From positions 62,001 to 126,000 of the forward strand of contig NZ_PWAA01000065.1 of NCBI RefSeq assembly GCF_003031585.1: a stretch of 64,000 nucleotides of DNA. The letters are read 5' to 3'. Position numbers and translations under genes: made by a program. Every line of letters begins with the position of its first letter. Position 1 is the first letter of the stretch. The notes beneath the pieces were generated by a model. The model had not been told where the DNA came from, did no database searches, and worked only from the letters and a program-made list of their open reading frames with translations. Of the stretch, positions 45,037 to 54,076 are shown in pieces. Source of the DNA: Thalassobius sp. I31.1. Its GTDB lineage: Bacteria > Pseudomonadota > Alphaproteobacteria > Rhodobacterales > Rhodobacteraceae.

Positions 45037-45486
45037 TCATTCACCGGCAGCGGCGGCCGTCAGCTTGTTCAATGCCCCGGTCATACGGGTCAGAACCTCT
45101 GCATCTTCCGGCAGCCCGTGCAGCGTGGAAAATTCTGATGGCGCATGCCAGGCCATGGTCACCTGGCCTTCTGCATCTTCATAAACAACCACCCGCAAAG
45201 GCAGATCCAGGCCCGCGGATTGCGACAGTTGCATCGCAGGCGTGCCAAGCGCCGGGTTGCCAAACATCAGCATTTCTGTCGGACGCAGATCGGTGCCAAC
45301 AGACGCGGCACCGGCAGCGTGATCCACACGGGCAAATACTTTTGCACCGGCGTTTTCCACCGCAGCGGCAAGACGATCCACGGTTTCAGTCACGGAATAG
45401 GCGCTGCTGCGCGTGACCAGGTTTTCAGCGAAGGATGCAGTTGTCATGAGCAGGCTCACTCCTAATGTCAGGGCAAAGTGTTTCAT
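45037..45486 (-). CDS. Secreted DUF302 protein
   Basis: A 149-residue periplasmic protein with a signal peptide (cleavage after about residue 20, TTASFA-EN). The mature part shows the DUF302 pattern: an N-terminal VTETVDRLAAAVENAGAKVFARVDHAAGA segment, EMLMFGNPALGTPAMQ, and LPLRVVVYEDAEG. The fold is known structurally but the role is not. It is encoded 75 bp downstream of the Atm1-type gene on the same strand. Confidence 0.87.
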   Translation of the reverse strand: MKHFALTLGVSLLMTTASFAENLVTRSSAYSVTETVDRLAAAVENAGAKVFARVDHAAGAASVGTDLRPTEMLMFGNPALGTPAMQLSQSAGLDLPLRVVVYEDAEGQVTMAWHAPSEFSTLHGLPEDAEVLTRMTGALNKLTAAAAGE

Positions 45487-45561
45487 GGGATATATTCCAT
45501 AAGTTTCATTGCCCGCAGAAAGCCCGCTCGCAGATCAATTGGCAAATCACGTCACCGTCAG

Positions 45562-47388
45562 TTACGCCACCTCTTCTTCCGCCCGCTGACGATCCCACAT
45601 GCTGGAATAGCGGCCTTTGAGCGCCAGCAATTCGTCATGTGTGCCGCGTTCCGACACCTGACCGCCTTCCAGAACGATGATCTCATCCGCGTCCGCCACA
45701 GTGGACAGGCGGTGGGCAATCGTCAGCACCGTACGCCCCTGGCCCATTTCCGACAGGCTGGCCTGAATGGAACTTTCGGTCTCGGTATCAAGCGCTGATG
45801 TTGCCTCATCCAGCAGCAGGATGGGCGGGTTCTTCAGAAGCGTACGGGCGATACCAACACGCTGTTTTTCACCACCTGACAGCTTCAACCCGCGTTCGCC
45901 GACCTGGGTGTCATAGCCTTCTGGCAGGCTCATGATGAAATCATGGATCTTCGCGGCTTTCGCAGCCTCAATCACATCGGCATGTGTGACATCATCACGG
46001 CCATAAGCAATGTTGTACCCCACGGTATCATTGAACAGAACCGTATCCTGCGGCACGACGCCGATGGCATCATGCAGGCTTTGCTGCGTGATATCGCGCA
46101 CGTCCTGCCCGTCGATCTTCAGGGCACCACTGTTCACATCATAAAACCGGAACAGCAGCCGCCCGATGGTGGATTTACCGGCACCGGATGGGCCGACAAT
46201 CGCCAGAGACCCGCCCGCAGGCACGCTGAGATCAAGCCCGTTCAGAATGGGGCGCTCATGATAATAACCAAAGTGGATGTTCTCAAAACGGATCTCGCCG
46301 CCTTTCACCTGCAGATCAGCTGCATTTTCCTTATCATTCACTTCCGCAGGCTGTTCCAGCAGACCAAACATTTCGCCCATATCCACCAGGGCCTGGCGGA
46401 TTTCGCGGTAGACCGTGCCGAGGAAGTTCAGCGGCATGGTGATCTGGATCATATAGGCGTTGACCATGACGAAATCCCCCACGGTCAGATCGCCGTTTTC
46501 CACACCAATCGCCGCCATCACCATGACGGCGACAAGGCCACCTGTGATCAGAAAGGCCTGACCAAAGTTGAGGAACGCCAGGGAATAAGCGGTTTTCAGG
46601 GCCGCAACCTCATAGCCTTCCATGGCTTTGTCATAGCGCCGTGCTTCGCGCGCCTCTGCGCCAAAATATTTCACGGTTTCAAAGTTCAGCAGACTGTCGA
46701 TCGCCTTTTGGTTGGCGTCTGTGTCCTGGTCGTTCATCTGTTTGCGGATTTTCACGCGCCATTCCGTCACCTTGAAGGTGAACCAGATGTAAACCGCGAT
46801 GGTGCCCACAACGACAACCAGATACCAGACATCAAACACCGCCCAGAGGATCAGCGCGATAAACAGCAGTTCCAGCACCAGGGGGCCAATAGAAAACAGA
46901 AGGAAGCGCAGCAGGAATTCCACGCCCTTAACGCCTCGTTCCACAATCCGGGACAGACCACCGGTTTTGCGGGTGATGTGATAGCGCATGGACAGTTTGT
47001 GAATATGTTCAAAGGTGCGCAGGGCCAGCATCCGCAGGGCGCGTTGGCCGACACGGGCAAAGATCACATCGCGCAGCTGCTGGAACCCGATGTTCAGCAG
47101 CCGTGCCCCACCATAAGCCACTGTCAGGCCAATCGCCCCTATGGCCAGAAGCCAGGCCGCGCTGCCATCTTCTGCCGCAAGGGAATCGACCGCAGCCTTA
47201 TAAAGAAACGGCGTGCCCACAGCGATGACTTTGGACAAAAGCAGCATAATCATCGCCAGAACCACCCGGCGTTTCACCCAACCCTGCCCTTCAGGCCAGA
47301 GATACGGCGCAACCCGGCGGATTGTCGTCCAGCCCCCGGAAAGGTTTTCAGATGTGGGCAATTCGCCCCCTGCTGTCATATTGCGCAT
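45562..47388 (-). CDS. atm1: Atm1-type ABC exporter (ABCB7/HMT1 family)
   Basis: Half-transporter of about 608 residues: six helices (about 35-330) fused to an ATPase domain. Walker A is GPSGAGKST, signature LSGGEKQRVGIA, Walker B ILLLDEATSALDTET. The N-terminal region VAPYLWPEGQGWVKRRVVLAM and RYHITRKTGGLSRIVERG are characteristic of bacterial Atm1 homologues, which export glutathione-linked or metal conjugates. The ATG at 47388 is preferred because the family similarity starts soon after; ATGs at 47433 and 47379 are alternatives. Relation to Fe-S supply or heavy-metal tolerance is by homology. Confidence 0.9.
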   Translation of the reverse strand: MRNMTAGGELPTSENLSGGWTTIRRVAPYLWPEGQGWVKRRVVLAMIMLLLSKVIAVGTPFLYKAAVDSLAAEDGSAAWLLAIGAIGLTVAYGGARLLNIGFQQLRDVIFARVGQRALRMLALRTFEHIHKLSMRYHITRKTGGLSRIVERGVKGVEFLLRFLLFSIGPLVLELLFIALILWAVFDVWYLVVVVGTIAVYIWFTFKVTEWRVKIRKQMNDQDTDANQKAIDSLLNFETVKYFGAEAREARRYDKAMEGYEVAALKTAYSLAFLNFGQAFLITGGLVAVMVMAAIGVENGDLTVGDFVMVNAYMIQITMPLNFLGTVYREIRQALVDMGEMFGLLEQPAEVNDKENAADLQVKGGEIRFENIHFGYYHERPILNGLDLSVPAGGSLAIVGPSGAGKSTIGRLLFRFYDVNSGALKIDGQDVRDITQQSLHDAIGVVPQDTVLFNDTVGYNIAYGRDDVTHADVIEAAKAAKIHDFIMSLPEGYDTQVGERGLKLSGGEKQRVGIARTLLKNPPILLLDEATSALDTETESSIQASLSEMGQGRTVLTIAHRLSTVADADEIIVLEGGQVSERGTHDELLALKGRYSSMWDRQRAEEEVA

Positions 47389-47538
47389 GTCAGTTCTTTC
47401 GCTGCCGATGGGTTGCTGTACTCCGGAGGTCATATCTAATGCGCCTGCCCGGAAATGACCAGAGTTTCCCCCGTGCAAAGACACACATATCAAAAAAAGA
47501 TGATGTATTTCCCGCACAGATCACGCATCCCACAAAAA

Positions 47539-47560
47539 GCCGCCAGGTTTCCCCGGCGGC
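47539..47560 (-). terminator. Terminator downstream of the LysM gene
   Basis: Stem GCCGCC/GGCGGC with internal GG/CC pairing; on the minus strand it is followed by TTTTTGTG. It closes the LysM transcript before the Atm1-type gene. Confidence 0.75.
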
Positions 47561-47564
47561 GTTT

Positions 47565-47617
47565 TCATTTTTGTTCTGTAAATATCCCGGGGGCGTGGGG
47601 GCTGGCCCCCACCCGCA
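47565..47617 (-). repeat. Rhodobacterales intergenic hairpin/GTATTT element, copy 2
   Basis: Reading the minus strand: GTGGGGGCCAGCCCCCAC hairpin, then CGCCCCCGGGATATTTACAG and AACAAAAATGAAAAC. This is the same order as copy 1 (hairpin, C/G-rich block, G(A)TATTT, A-rich ATGAAA). It directly follows the LysM gene stop. Confidence 0.6.
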
Positions 47618-47625
47618 CCTCAACC

Positions 47626-49344
47626 TTATTCCGGCAGCTCAAAAATCTGCCCCGGATAGATCAGATCAGGATCCCGGATCTGGTCTTTATTGGCTTCAAA
47701 CAGCTGCACATAGAGGAAGCCATCGCCATAGGTTTCTGACGCAATCCCCCAAAGGGTAAAGCCCGGCTGCACCGTCACAATCTGCGGACGCGCAGGGGTG
47801 GGTTCTGCCTGCACCTCTGGCGACGTTGCATCACCCGTGCTTGCCACGGGTTCTGTCACGGCAACTGGGGCTGTCTCTTCTGCCGCTACAGCCGAAGCAA
47901 CAGCAATCACATCATCGCTGGTAATTTCTGTCACGGTTTCTGCCGCACCGTTCTGATCGCTTGTCTCACCCTGGTTCACATGATTGGTCACCACGCTTTC
48001 CGAAGCTTCCACTGCGGCCACGGTCAGTTCACTTTCATCAGCTCCCGCGTCAGCTTCCGGGGCTTCCGGAGCAACGTTACCTTCTGTCACCACGTCTTCC
48101 ACAGCCGGGCTTCCGGCACCAAGCTGCGCCGCCAGAACGGCTTCTACAGCCTCACGCTGGAACGGGATTTGCGCCCGCGAGGTCACGGCACCATCTGCAC
48201 CGATCTGATCCGCACGCAAGACATAAAGGCCGCTTTCCACGTCCGGAAGCACGGCTTCCCATGTGAATACATCTGAAATATCTGCCGTGACCAATGCTTC
48301 ATTGTTCACATAAATCCGTACAGTTTCATCCGCCCGGGTGCCCTGCCCGGCAATCAGAACCTCACCGGCGCTGCCATAGGAAATCGTATCGATGCGCACA
48401 GCAGATGGCGCAACAGCCGTGGGCAGAACGCGAATGCCGTCTTCATCTGCAATCACGGTCCGGGCTTCTGCGGTTTCTTCCGTGCCGCTGGCAGCTTCAC
48501 TTGTCACGGCGGCGGTGGCTTCAGCGGCCTCATCCGCCTCAGACACGGCTGCTGCCACGGTTTCTTCATCCGCAACCTCTGCCGACGTTTCCTGCGCAAC
48601 AGTGCTTTCATCCACAGCTGGTTCTTCAGCTGTCACATCTGCAACCACAACAGGCAAAGCGAAAGGTTCAACAATAACAGATTGTTCTGACAGAACCACC
48701 TGACCGTCTTCTCCGGTCCCGCGTAGTGTCATCACCCGGGGCAGATCTGAGGGTTCAACCATGAACAGCGCCGCAAATTCGCCACCGGCATTCACCGTGG
48801 TTTCAGCAATCACATCCCCTTCAATCAGCACCTCAAGCGTGCCGGCTTCTGCATTCCCGGCGACAAGCGCGTTGCCGTCGGGATCAATACGCACAACATC
48901 AAACACCGGAACAATCGCATTGGTGGTCTCATCCGTGTCAGCGGCCCCGGCGGTTTCAAGGGGGTCTTCACCTTCAGACGTCTCGCTGTCATCCGCGGCA
49001 TTGGCCGTTTCGGTTTCCTCTTCGCCATCCGCGGATGGATCTGCGTCGCTTTCTGACACATCCGTAGCCTCAGCGTCACTGTCAGATGTGCTGTCCGCCT
49101 CAGCAACGTCAGTCGCGGCATCCGTGTCAGAAACAGCATCGGCGTCAACATCCACCACCGCATCGTCCGCCTGAACATCCTCATTCGCCTCTGTGTCAGA
49201 GACCTGCTGAACAGCTGTATCAGCCTCGGGTGTCGTGGCGTTCTGATACACGCCCCAGCCAAAATATCCCGCCAGTAACAGCACAACCGCCCCTGCCGCA
49301 CCGGCGAATGATCCGCCGCTTCCCTTTGGTGTTTCTTCTGACAT
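47626..49344 (-). CDS. Acidic LysM-domain membrane protein
   Basis: A 572-residue protein with one membrane helix near the N-terminus (about 12-32, SFAGAAGAVVLLLAGYFGWGVYQ read in part), a low-complexity Asp/Glu/Ala/Thr-rich region (about 35-150 and again 225-300), two Ig-like segments with DGNALVAGNAEAGTLEVLIEG and GSAGEVLIAGQGTRADETVRIYV patterns, and a C-terminal LysM domain (about 521-571, VQPGFTLWGIASETYGDG to IYPGQIFELPE). The LysM should bind peptidoglycan from the periplasmic side. The acidic linker probably spans the periplasm. Function is unknown; it may tether the wall to the inner membrane. Confidence 0.85.
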   Translation of the reverse strand: MSEETPKGSGGSFAGAAGAVVLLLAGYFGWGVYQNATTPEADTAVQQVSDTEANEDVQADDAVVDVDADAVSDTDAATDVAEADSTSDSDAEATDVSESDADPSADGEEETETANAADDSETSEGEDPLETAGAADTDETTNAIVPVFDVVRIDPDGNALVAGNAEAGTLEVLIEGDVIAETTVNAGGEFAALFMVEPSDLPRVMTLRGTGEDGQVVLSEQSVIVEPFALPVVVADVTAEEPAVDESTVAQETSAEVADEETVAAAVSEADEAAEATAAVTSEAASGTEETAEARTVIADEDGIRVLPTAVAPSAVRIDTISYGSAGEVLIAGQGTRADETVRIYVNNEALVTADISDVFTWEAVLPDVESGLYVLRADQIGADGAVTSRAQIPFQREAVEAVLAAQLGAGSPAVEDVVTEGNVAPEAPEADAGADESELTVAAVEASESVVTNHVNQGETSDQNGAAETVTEITSDDVIAVASAVAAEETAPVAVTEPVASTGDATSPEVQAEPTPARPQIVTVQPGFTLWGIASETYGDGFLYVQLFEANKDQIRDPDLIYPGQIFELPE

Positions 49345-49662
49345 CGCCTATCCCCGGACTGCCTGTATTTCTGATTAACCGAAGGCAAATCAGATCATCG
49401 TGGTTTTTTCACGGCACCAGCAGAGGGGGCACAAAATCAACACCCACAACCGGGACCTGTGCGACCATAGCAAGGGGTATCGCACCGGTCAAAAGAAGCC
49501 TTGGGTTATTTCGGCTTTTAGTTAATTTTTCTGCGCCACAGGTGTCAGATCGTTGTGACCTCTACGCCATAAACGGACCCAATCCGGAAAACCTGCCCTT
49601 TGCCCGCTTTGCACAAATGGCCACCTTAAAGTACCGTGTAAAAAAAACAGAATGGTTGCCTT
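49345..49662. other. 318-bp divergent promoter region
   Basis: Holds the promoters for the LysM gene (minus) and the flavin oxidoreductase (plus). No RNA gene or convincing operator was seen; the segment near 49500-49540 is AT-rich. Confidence 0.4.
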
Positions 49663-50862
49663 ATGTCTGACACATCAAACTCACCTCTTGCTACCCCCCT
49701 GACTTTGCCATGTGGTGTGGTGCTGAAGAACCGGATTGCCAAAGCTGCAATGTCAGACTCTCTTGGTGATGGTGCGGGCAATCCGACCACGGACCAGATC
49801 AGGCTTTACGAACGCTGGGCCAGGGGTGGTCTGGCGTTGTCAATCATCGGAGAGGTCCAGGGTACGCCTCATTTTGCAGAGAAGCCCGGAAATCTCATTT
49901 TGAACGGCCACTCGGATCGGAAACTGCTTGAACGCCTTGCAACAGCAGGCGCAACGGACAAGGCCCAACTGTGGCTTCAGCTTGGGCATGCGGGTGCCAT
50001 GGCCGATGCTGGTATCAGCACGCCAAAGGGGCCAAGTGCACTTGACCTGCCCGGCCTGACCTGCGGCGCATTGTCGTTGGATGAGATACAGGCGCTGCCC
50101 GCCGAATTTGCCCATACAGCGCGCCTTGCGAAACAACTTGGGTTCGGGGGCGTGGAACTGCACGCTGCACATGGGTTTCTGCTGAACCAGTTTCTGTCAC
50201 CCTTGTTCAACAAACGCACCGATGCCTACGGCGGGTCTTTGCAAAACCGGATGCGGTTGTTGCTGGAAGTCACCGATGCCGTGCGCAGCGCTGTCGGGCC
50301 AGCATATCCTGTTGGCATCAAATTAAATGCGACGGATCAGCTTGAAGGCGGATTTGCCGAAGATGAATCCCTTGACGTCATTGCGGCACTGGACAATGCC
50401 GGCATTGACCTGATCGACATCAGCGGCGGAACCTATTTTCCGGGTGCCGCATCCTCTTCGGATCGATCTGGCTCTGGCCCCTATTTTCTGGAATTCGCGA
50501 AACGCGCCCGTGCAAAGACCGGCGTTCCATTGATGGTTACGGGTGGTTTCAAAACGCTCGCTCAGGCCGAAAGTGCAATCACGGATGGCACCGCCGATAT
50601 CGTCGGGCTGGCGCGTGCCCTGGTTGTTGATCCTGAACTGCCGTCCTTCTGGTTGGCCGGTCAGCGCAGCGAAATTCAGTTTCCACGCTTCCAAAACCCG
50701 CCTGAAGGCGGTGTCACCGCCTGGTACACGATGCAGATCACACAGAATGCAAAAGGTGAGACCACGCTTGCTTCGGATGATTTAGAAGACGCGATTGCCG
50801 AATATGAACAGCGAGACGATGCGAGACGGCAGATCTGGAACGCACATCTAAGCCGGTCCTGA
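49663..50862 (+). CDS. Old Yellow Enzyme-like NADH:flavin oxidoreductase
   Basis: FMN-dependent TIM-barrel ene-reductase of 399 residues. Diagnostic segments are LKNRIAKAAMSDSLGD (N-terminal strand), GFGGVELHAAHGFLLNQFLSPLFNKRTDAYGG (proton donor/active-site loop, read in part) and GLARALVVDPELP. It lacks the long Fe-S/FAD extension of 2,4-dienoyl-CoA reductases, so it is a single-domain OYE. It converges on the GST gene. Substrates are probably electrophilic alkenes, but the natural one is unknown. Confidence 0.9.
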   Translation: MSDTSNSPLATPLTLPCGVVLKNRIAKAAMSDSLGDGAGNPTTDQIRLYERWARGGLALSIIGEVQGTPHFAEKPGNLILNGHSDRKLLERLATAGATDKAQLWLQLGHAGAMADAGISTPKGPSALDLPGLTCGALSLDEIQALPAEFAHTARLAKQLGFGGVELHAAHGFLLNQFLSPLFNKRTDAYGGSLQNRMRLLLEVTDAVRSAVGPAYPVGIKLNATDQLEGGFAEDESLDVIAALDNAGIDLIDISGGTYFPGAASSSDRSGSGPYFLEFAKRARAKTGVPLMVTGGFKTLAQAESAITDGTADIVGLARALVVDPELPSFWLAGQRSEIQFPRFQNPPEGGVTAWYTMQITQNAKGETTLASDDLEDAIAEYEQRDDARRQIWNAHLSRS

Positions 50863-50877
50863 CGCGACTGTGGTGCA

Positions 50878-51483
50878 TTAGAAAATTGAATGTTTGCCAA
50901 AGAACATGCGGGCTTGCGATGTCGCGGGCCTGGCTCTGATCTGATCCAGCCAGCGTGTCAGATGTTCTGCCTTTTGCAGCGACAGGCCAAGATGATCGTG
51001 GATGTGCAGCCAGGGAAACAGTGCAATATCGGCAATGCTACAGGCGTCGCCGCACATGAATTGCCTGTCGCTTAAGTGGGTGTTCAGATGTTCGATGACG
51101 CCATTTGCGATATTGCGGTGCCGTTCCAAAGCCTCGGGGTTTTGGGTCTTTGCAAAGCGTGTCCAGTGTTCCACCTGGCCAAAATGCGGCCCCTGCGTGG
51201 ACGCCTGATAGAAAAGCAAGGCGGTCAGGTCCGGGTCGTCTGTCGTCCCCCAACCTGATGTCCGGACCAGGTTTAGCAGGATTGAATTTGATTCAACCTG
51301 GTGCCGTTGCCCATCAAAAAGCACGGGCACTTTACCCGCCGGGTTTATGGCACGAAATGCGGGGTCATGTTGTTCACCGGCGCGGATATTGATCGGGATG
51401 AACTCAAATTTCGCATCAACTTCCAGAAGCAACATCAATACCTTAAACGTATTGATCGTGTCGAACCCGTATAGTTTCATCAT
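50878..51483 (-). CDS. Glutathione S-transferase
   Basis: A 201-residue GST with an N-terminal thioredoxin-like domain (about 1-80, MMKLYGFDTINTFKVLMLL; INPAGKVPVLFDG with the cis-proline and ESNSILLNLV binding glutathione) and a C-terminal helical domain (CGDACSIADIALFPWLHIHD). The start lies 4 bp after the ABC ATPase stop, so it is the last gene of the importer operon. This suggests that the imported compound is a glutathione conjugate or is conjugated on entry; inference only. Confidence 0.9.
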   Translation of the reverse strand: MMKLYGFDTINTFKVLMLLLEVDAKFEFIPINIRAGEQHDPAFRAINPAGKVPVLFDGQRHQVESNSILLNLVRTSGWGTTDDPDLTALLFYQASTQGPHFGQVEHWTRFAKTQNPEALERHRNIANGVIEHLNTHLSDRQFMCGDACSIADIALFPWLHIHDHLGLSLQKAEHLTRWLDQIRARPATSQARMFFGKHSIF

Positions 51484-51487
51484 CGGA

Positions 51488-53170
51488 TCAGGCCTGCCAG
51501 GATGTGGGCATAACGGGTGTCAGTTCCAACAGCAATTTCGTGTATGCGGCCGTCGGAGCGGTATAAACTGCATGGGTTTCACCGATCTCTTCGATCTTGC
51601 CATGCCGCAGAACCGCCGTTTCATCGGCCATCTGGCGCACCACGGCCAGGTTGTGGCTGATGAAAAGGATCGTCAGGCCAAACTTGCTTTGCAAATCTTT
51701 CAGAAGATTCAGAATTTCCGCCTGAATAGAGACATCAAGGGCCGAGGTTGGCTCATCACAAATCAAAAAGCGCGGACGTGCCAACAGGGCGCGCGCCACG
51801 GCGATGCGTTGCCGCTGACCACCAGAGAACTGATGCGGATATTTGGTGATCGCATCCGGTAGCATCCCAACCAGCGCCAGCATTGATCGTGCCAGATTTT
51901 CGCGTTCCGCTGCGTCTTTGACAAAGCCGTAGAACCGCAGTGGTTCTGCCAAAATATCACCGATCCTGTGGCGGGAATTCAGGCTGGAATATGGGTCCTG
52001 GAACACCATCTGAACCAGTTGGCGCGACGGGTGGTGACGGCTGCGGGGTTTGCCAAAAGGCAGTGCAGTGTCCCCCAGCGTCATTGTGCCCGCATTCGGC
52101 GTGACCAACCCGGTAATCGCCTTGGCCAGCGTGGATTTCCCGGAACCACTTTCCCCAACCAGCCCCATAATAGAGCCAGGCTTGATATTCAGCGTCACAT
52201 CATCCAGCGCAACATAATGCGGCGGTTTGTGAAACAGCGATGTGCGCGGCCCGGCGAAACGCACGGTCAGGTTCTGCAGGGACAGTCCTGTCAGGTCGTG
52301 CTGTTGCCCCTCAAGCAGCCAGTTTTCCGCAAAATCGCCATCGTCACGGCTGGTTTCATCCGCTTCGGGCACCTGAAAACGATCAATCTTGCGATCCAGC
52401 GGCGGAACCGCATCCATAAGGGCCTGGGTATAGGGATGCTTAGGCGTGCCCAGAACCTGTGCAGTGACGCCGGTTTCCATCACGCGCCCTTTGCGCATGA
52501 CGGTGACACGATCCGCGACCTGGGCAATCACACCGATATCATGGGTGATCAGCATGAACGCGATCTGGCGTTCTTTCGCCAGGCGTTGAATAAGATCAAG
52601 AACCTGCGATTGCACCGCCACATCAAGCGCCGTTGTCGGTTCATCCGCGATGATCAGTTCGGGATCTGTACTGACGGCAAGCGCAATCACCACCCGTTGA
52701 CGCATTCCGCCAGAAAACTGATGTGGATAGGCTTTGATCCGCTGGGCCGCATTTTTGATCCCGATTTCTTCCAGCAGATCCACCGCGCGCTTGCGGGCCG
52801 CAGCTGTGCTGACATCGGAATGGGCCTGAATGGTTTCGATCAGCTGATCCTCAATGGTCATCAATGGATTCAGGCTGGTTTGCGGATCCTGAAAGATCAT
52901 CGAAATGCGATCACCGCGCATGACATGGGCCTGATCAGGGGTAAGCGTGCGCAAATCCGTATCGCCCAGTGTCAGGGTGCCGTTCGCCACATAGCCCGGG
53001 GATTGCAGCAGGCCGATGACCGCCGCACCAACGGTGGATTTGCCCGCGCCGCTTTCGCCCACAAGCCCGTGGATTTCGCCGGGCTTAATCATCATATCCA
53101 CGTCTTCAATGGCGGTGATATCGCCAAAACGGGACGGGAATTTAACGGAAAGATCTTTGATCGTCAGCAT
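51488..53170 (-). CDS. Peptide-type ABC importer, fused dual ATPase
   Basis: A 560-residue protein made of two ATPase domains (as in GsiA and YejF). Domain 1: GLVGESGAGKSTVG, signature FSGGMRQRV, Walker B LIIADEPTTALD. Domain 2: GLVGESGSGKSTLAK, FSGGQRQRI, FLICDEPTSALD. Each domain ends with an oligopeptide-transporter C-terminal piece. Start is directly adjacent to the permease stop. Drives import of peptides or related solutes with the two permeases and binding protein of this operon. Confidence 0.94.
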   Translation of the reverse strand: MLTIKDLSVKFPSRFGDITAIEDVDMMIKPGEIHGLVGESGAGKSTVGAAVIGLLQSPGYVANGTLTLGDTDLRTLTPDQAHVMRGDRISMIFQDPQTSLNPLMTIEDQLIETIQAHSDVSTAAARKRAVDLLEEIGIKNAAQRIKAYPHQFSGGMRQRVVIALAVSTDPELIIADEPTTALDVAVQSQVLDLIQRLAKERQIAFMLITHDIGVIAQVADRVTVMRKGRVMETGVTAQVLGTPKHPYTQALMDAVPPLDRKIDRFQVPEADETSRDDGDFAENWLLEGQQHDLTGLSLQNLTVRFAGPRTSLFHKPPHYVALDDVTLNIKPGSIMGLVGESGSGKSTLAKAITGLVTPNAGTMTLGDTALPFGKPRSRHHPSRQLVQMVFQDPYSSLNSRHRIGDILAEPLRFYGFVKDAAERENLARSMLALVGMLPDAITKYPHQFSGGQRQRIAVARALLARPRFLICDEPTSALDVSIQAEILNLLKDLQSKFGLTILFISHNLAVVRQMADETAVLRHGKIEEIGETHAVYTAPTAAYTKLLLELTPVMPTSWQA

Positions 53171-54076
53171 TTAGCGCAACCTCGGGTTAAAGACATCACG
53201 CAGGAAGTCGCCAAGAATATTGATCGACACGACCAGGATCACAAGAAACACGGTCGGAATCCACAGGATCCACCATTCGCCGGACAACAGGAACTGCATC
53301 CCAATCCGGATCAATGTGCCAAGGCTGGGGCTGTCGGCCGGCAGGCCAATGCCAAGGAAGGACAGGGTTGCCTCCAGCAGAATGGCCGAGGCAAGGTCAA
53401 CCGTCATAATCACCAGAAGCGGCCCCAGAATATTGGGTAAGATATGCACAAACATCACGCGCAACGGATGTTGCCCCATCATGATCGCGGCCTGCACGTA
53501 TTCTTTGTTCATCTGCACAAAGGTAGACGCCCGCGCCGTGCGGGCAAAGTTCACCCAAAGCGACAGCGCAATGGCCAGTGTCAGCACCGCAACACGCAGG
53601 TCCTGTTGAATGGCGGCGGGCAGAATGCCGCGTGCGATACCGTCAATCAGCAAAGCGGTCAGGATCGCAGGCAAGGCCAGCTGCACATCGGCAATGCGCA
53701 TGACGATGGCATCAAAACGCCCGCCATAATATCCGGCAGCAAGGCCCAGCCCCACACCCAGAACGGCAGCAATGGTGAGGGCAGACAAGCCGATGACCAG
53801 CGACAGGCGCGCGCCATACAGGATCGACGAAATCATGTCACGGCCCTGATCATCCGTGCCCAACAGGTATTTGGGATTGCTGCCGTCTTCCCATGCGGGG
53901 GGAAGCAACCCGTCAAACAGGCTGAAGGAGGCCAGATCATAGGGGTCCACCAGCGCGATCCAGGGTGCAAATACAGCGCCCAGCAAGATCAGCGCCGCAA
54001 GAAGCGCCGCGATCATCGCCGCAGGGGAATGCACAAACAGCCAAAGGCCTTCGTATTTTTTCAGGAAAGCGATCAT
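53171..54076 (-). CDS. Peptide-type ABC importer permease (DppC/GsiD class)
   Basis: A 301-residue inner membrane permease with an N-terminal helix plus a five-helix core. The region LLGTDDQGRDMISSILYGARLSL is typical of DppC-class permeases, and the EYVQAAIMMGQHPLRVMFVHILPN segment is the coupling motif contacting the ATPase. Start overlaps the partner permease stop by 4 bp. Confidence 0.93.
   Translation of the reverse strand: MIAFLKKYEGLWLFVHSPAAMIAALLAALILLGAVFAPWIALVDPYDLASFSLFDGLLPPAWEDGSNPKYLLGTDDQGRDMISSILYGARLSLVIGLSALTIAAVLGVGLGLAAGYYGGRFDAIVMRIADVQLALPAILTALLIDGIARGILPAAIQQDLRVAVLTLAIALSLWVNFARTARASTFVQMNKEYVQAAIMMGQHPLRVMFVHILPNILGPLLVIMTVDLASAILLEATLSFLGIGLPADSPSLGTLIRIGMQFLLSGEWWILWIPTVFLVILVVSINILGDFLRDVFNPRLR

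Noticed and set aside
45943-47439. 498-codon open frame opposite the Atm1-type exporter
   Set aside because: Antisense shadow; Walker and signature motifs are on the minus strand.
49030-49230. Simple-sequence GTCAGA/GCATC-rich tract resembling a satellite repeat
   Set aside because: It is the codon-level consequence of the Asp/Ala/Ser-rich spacer in the LysM protein, not an independent repeat.
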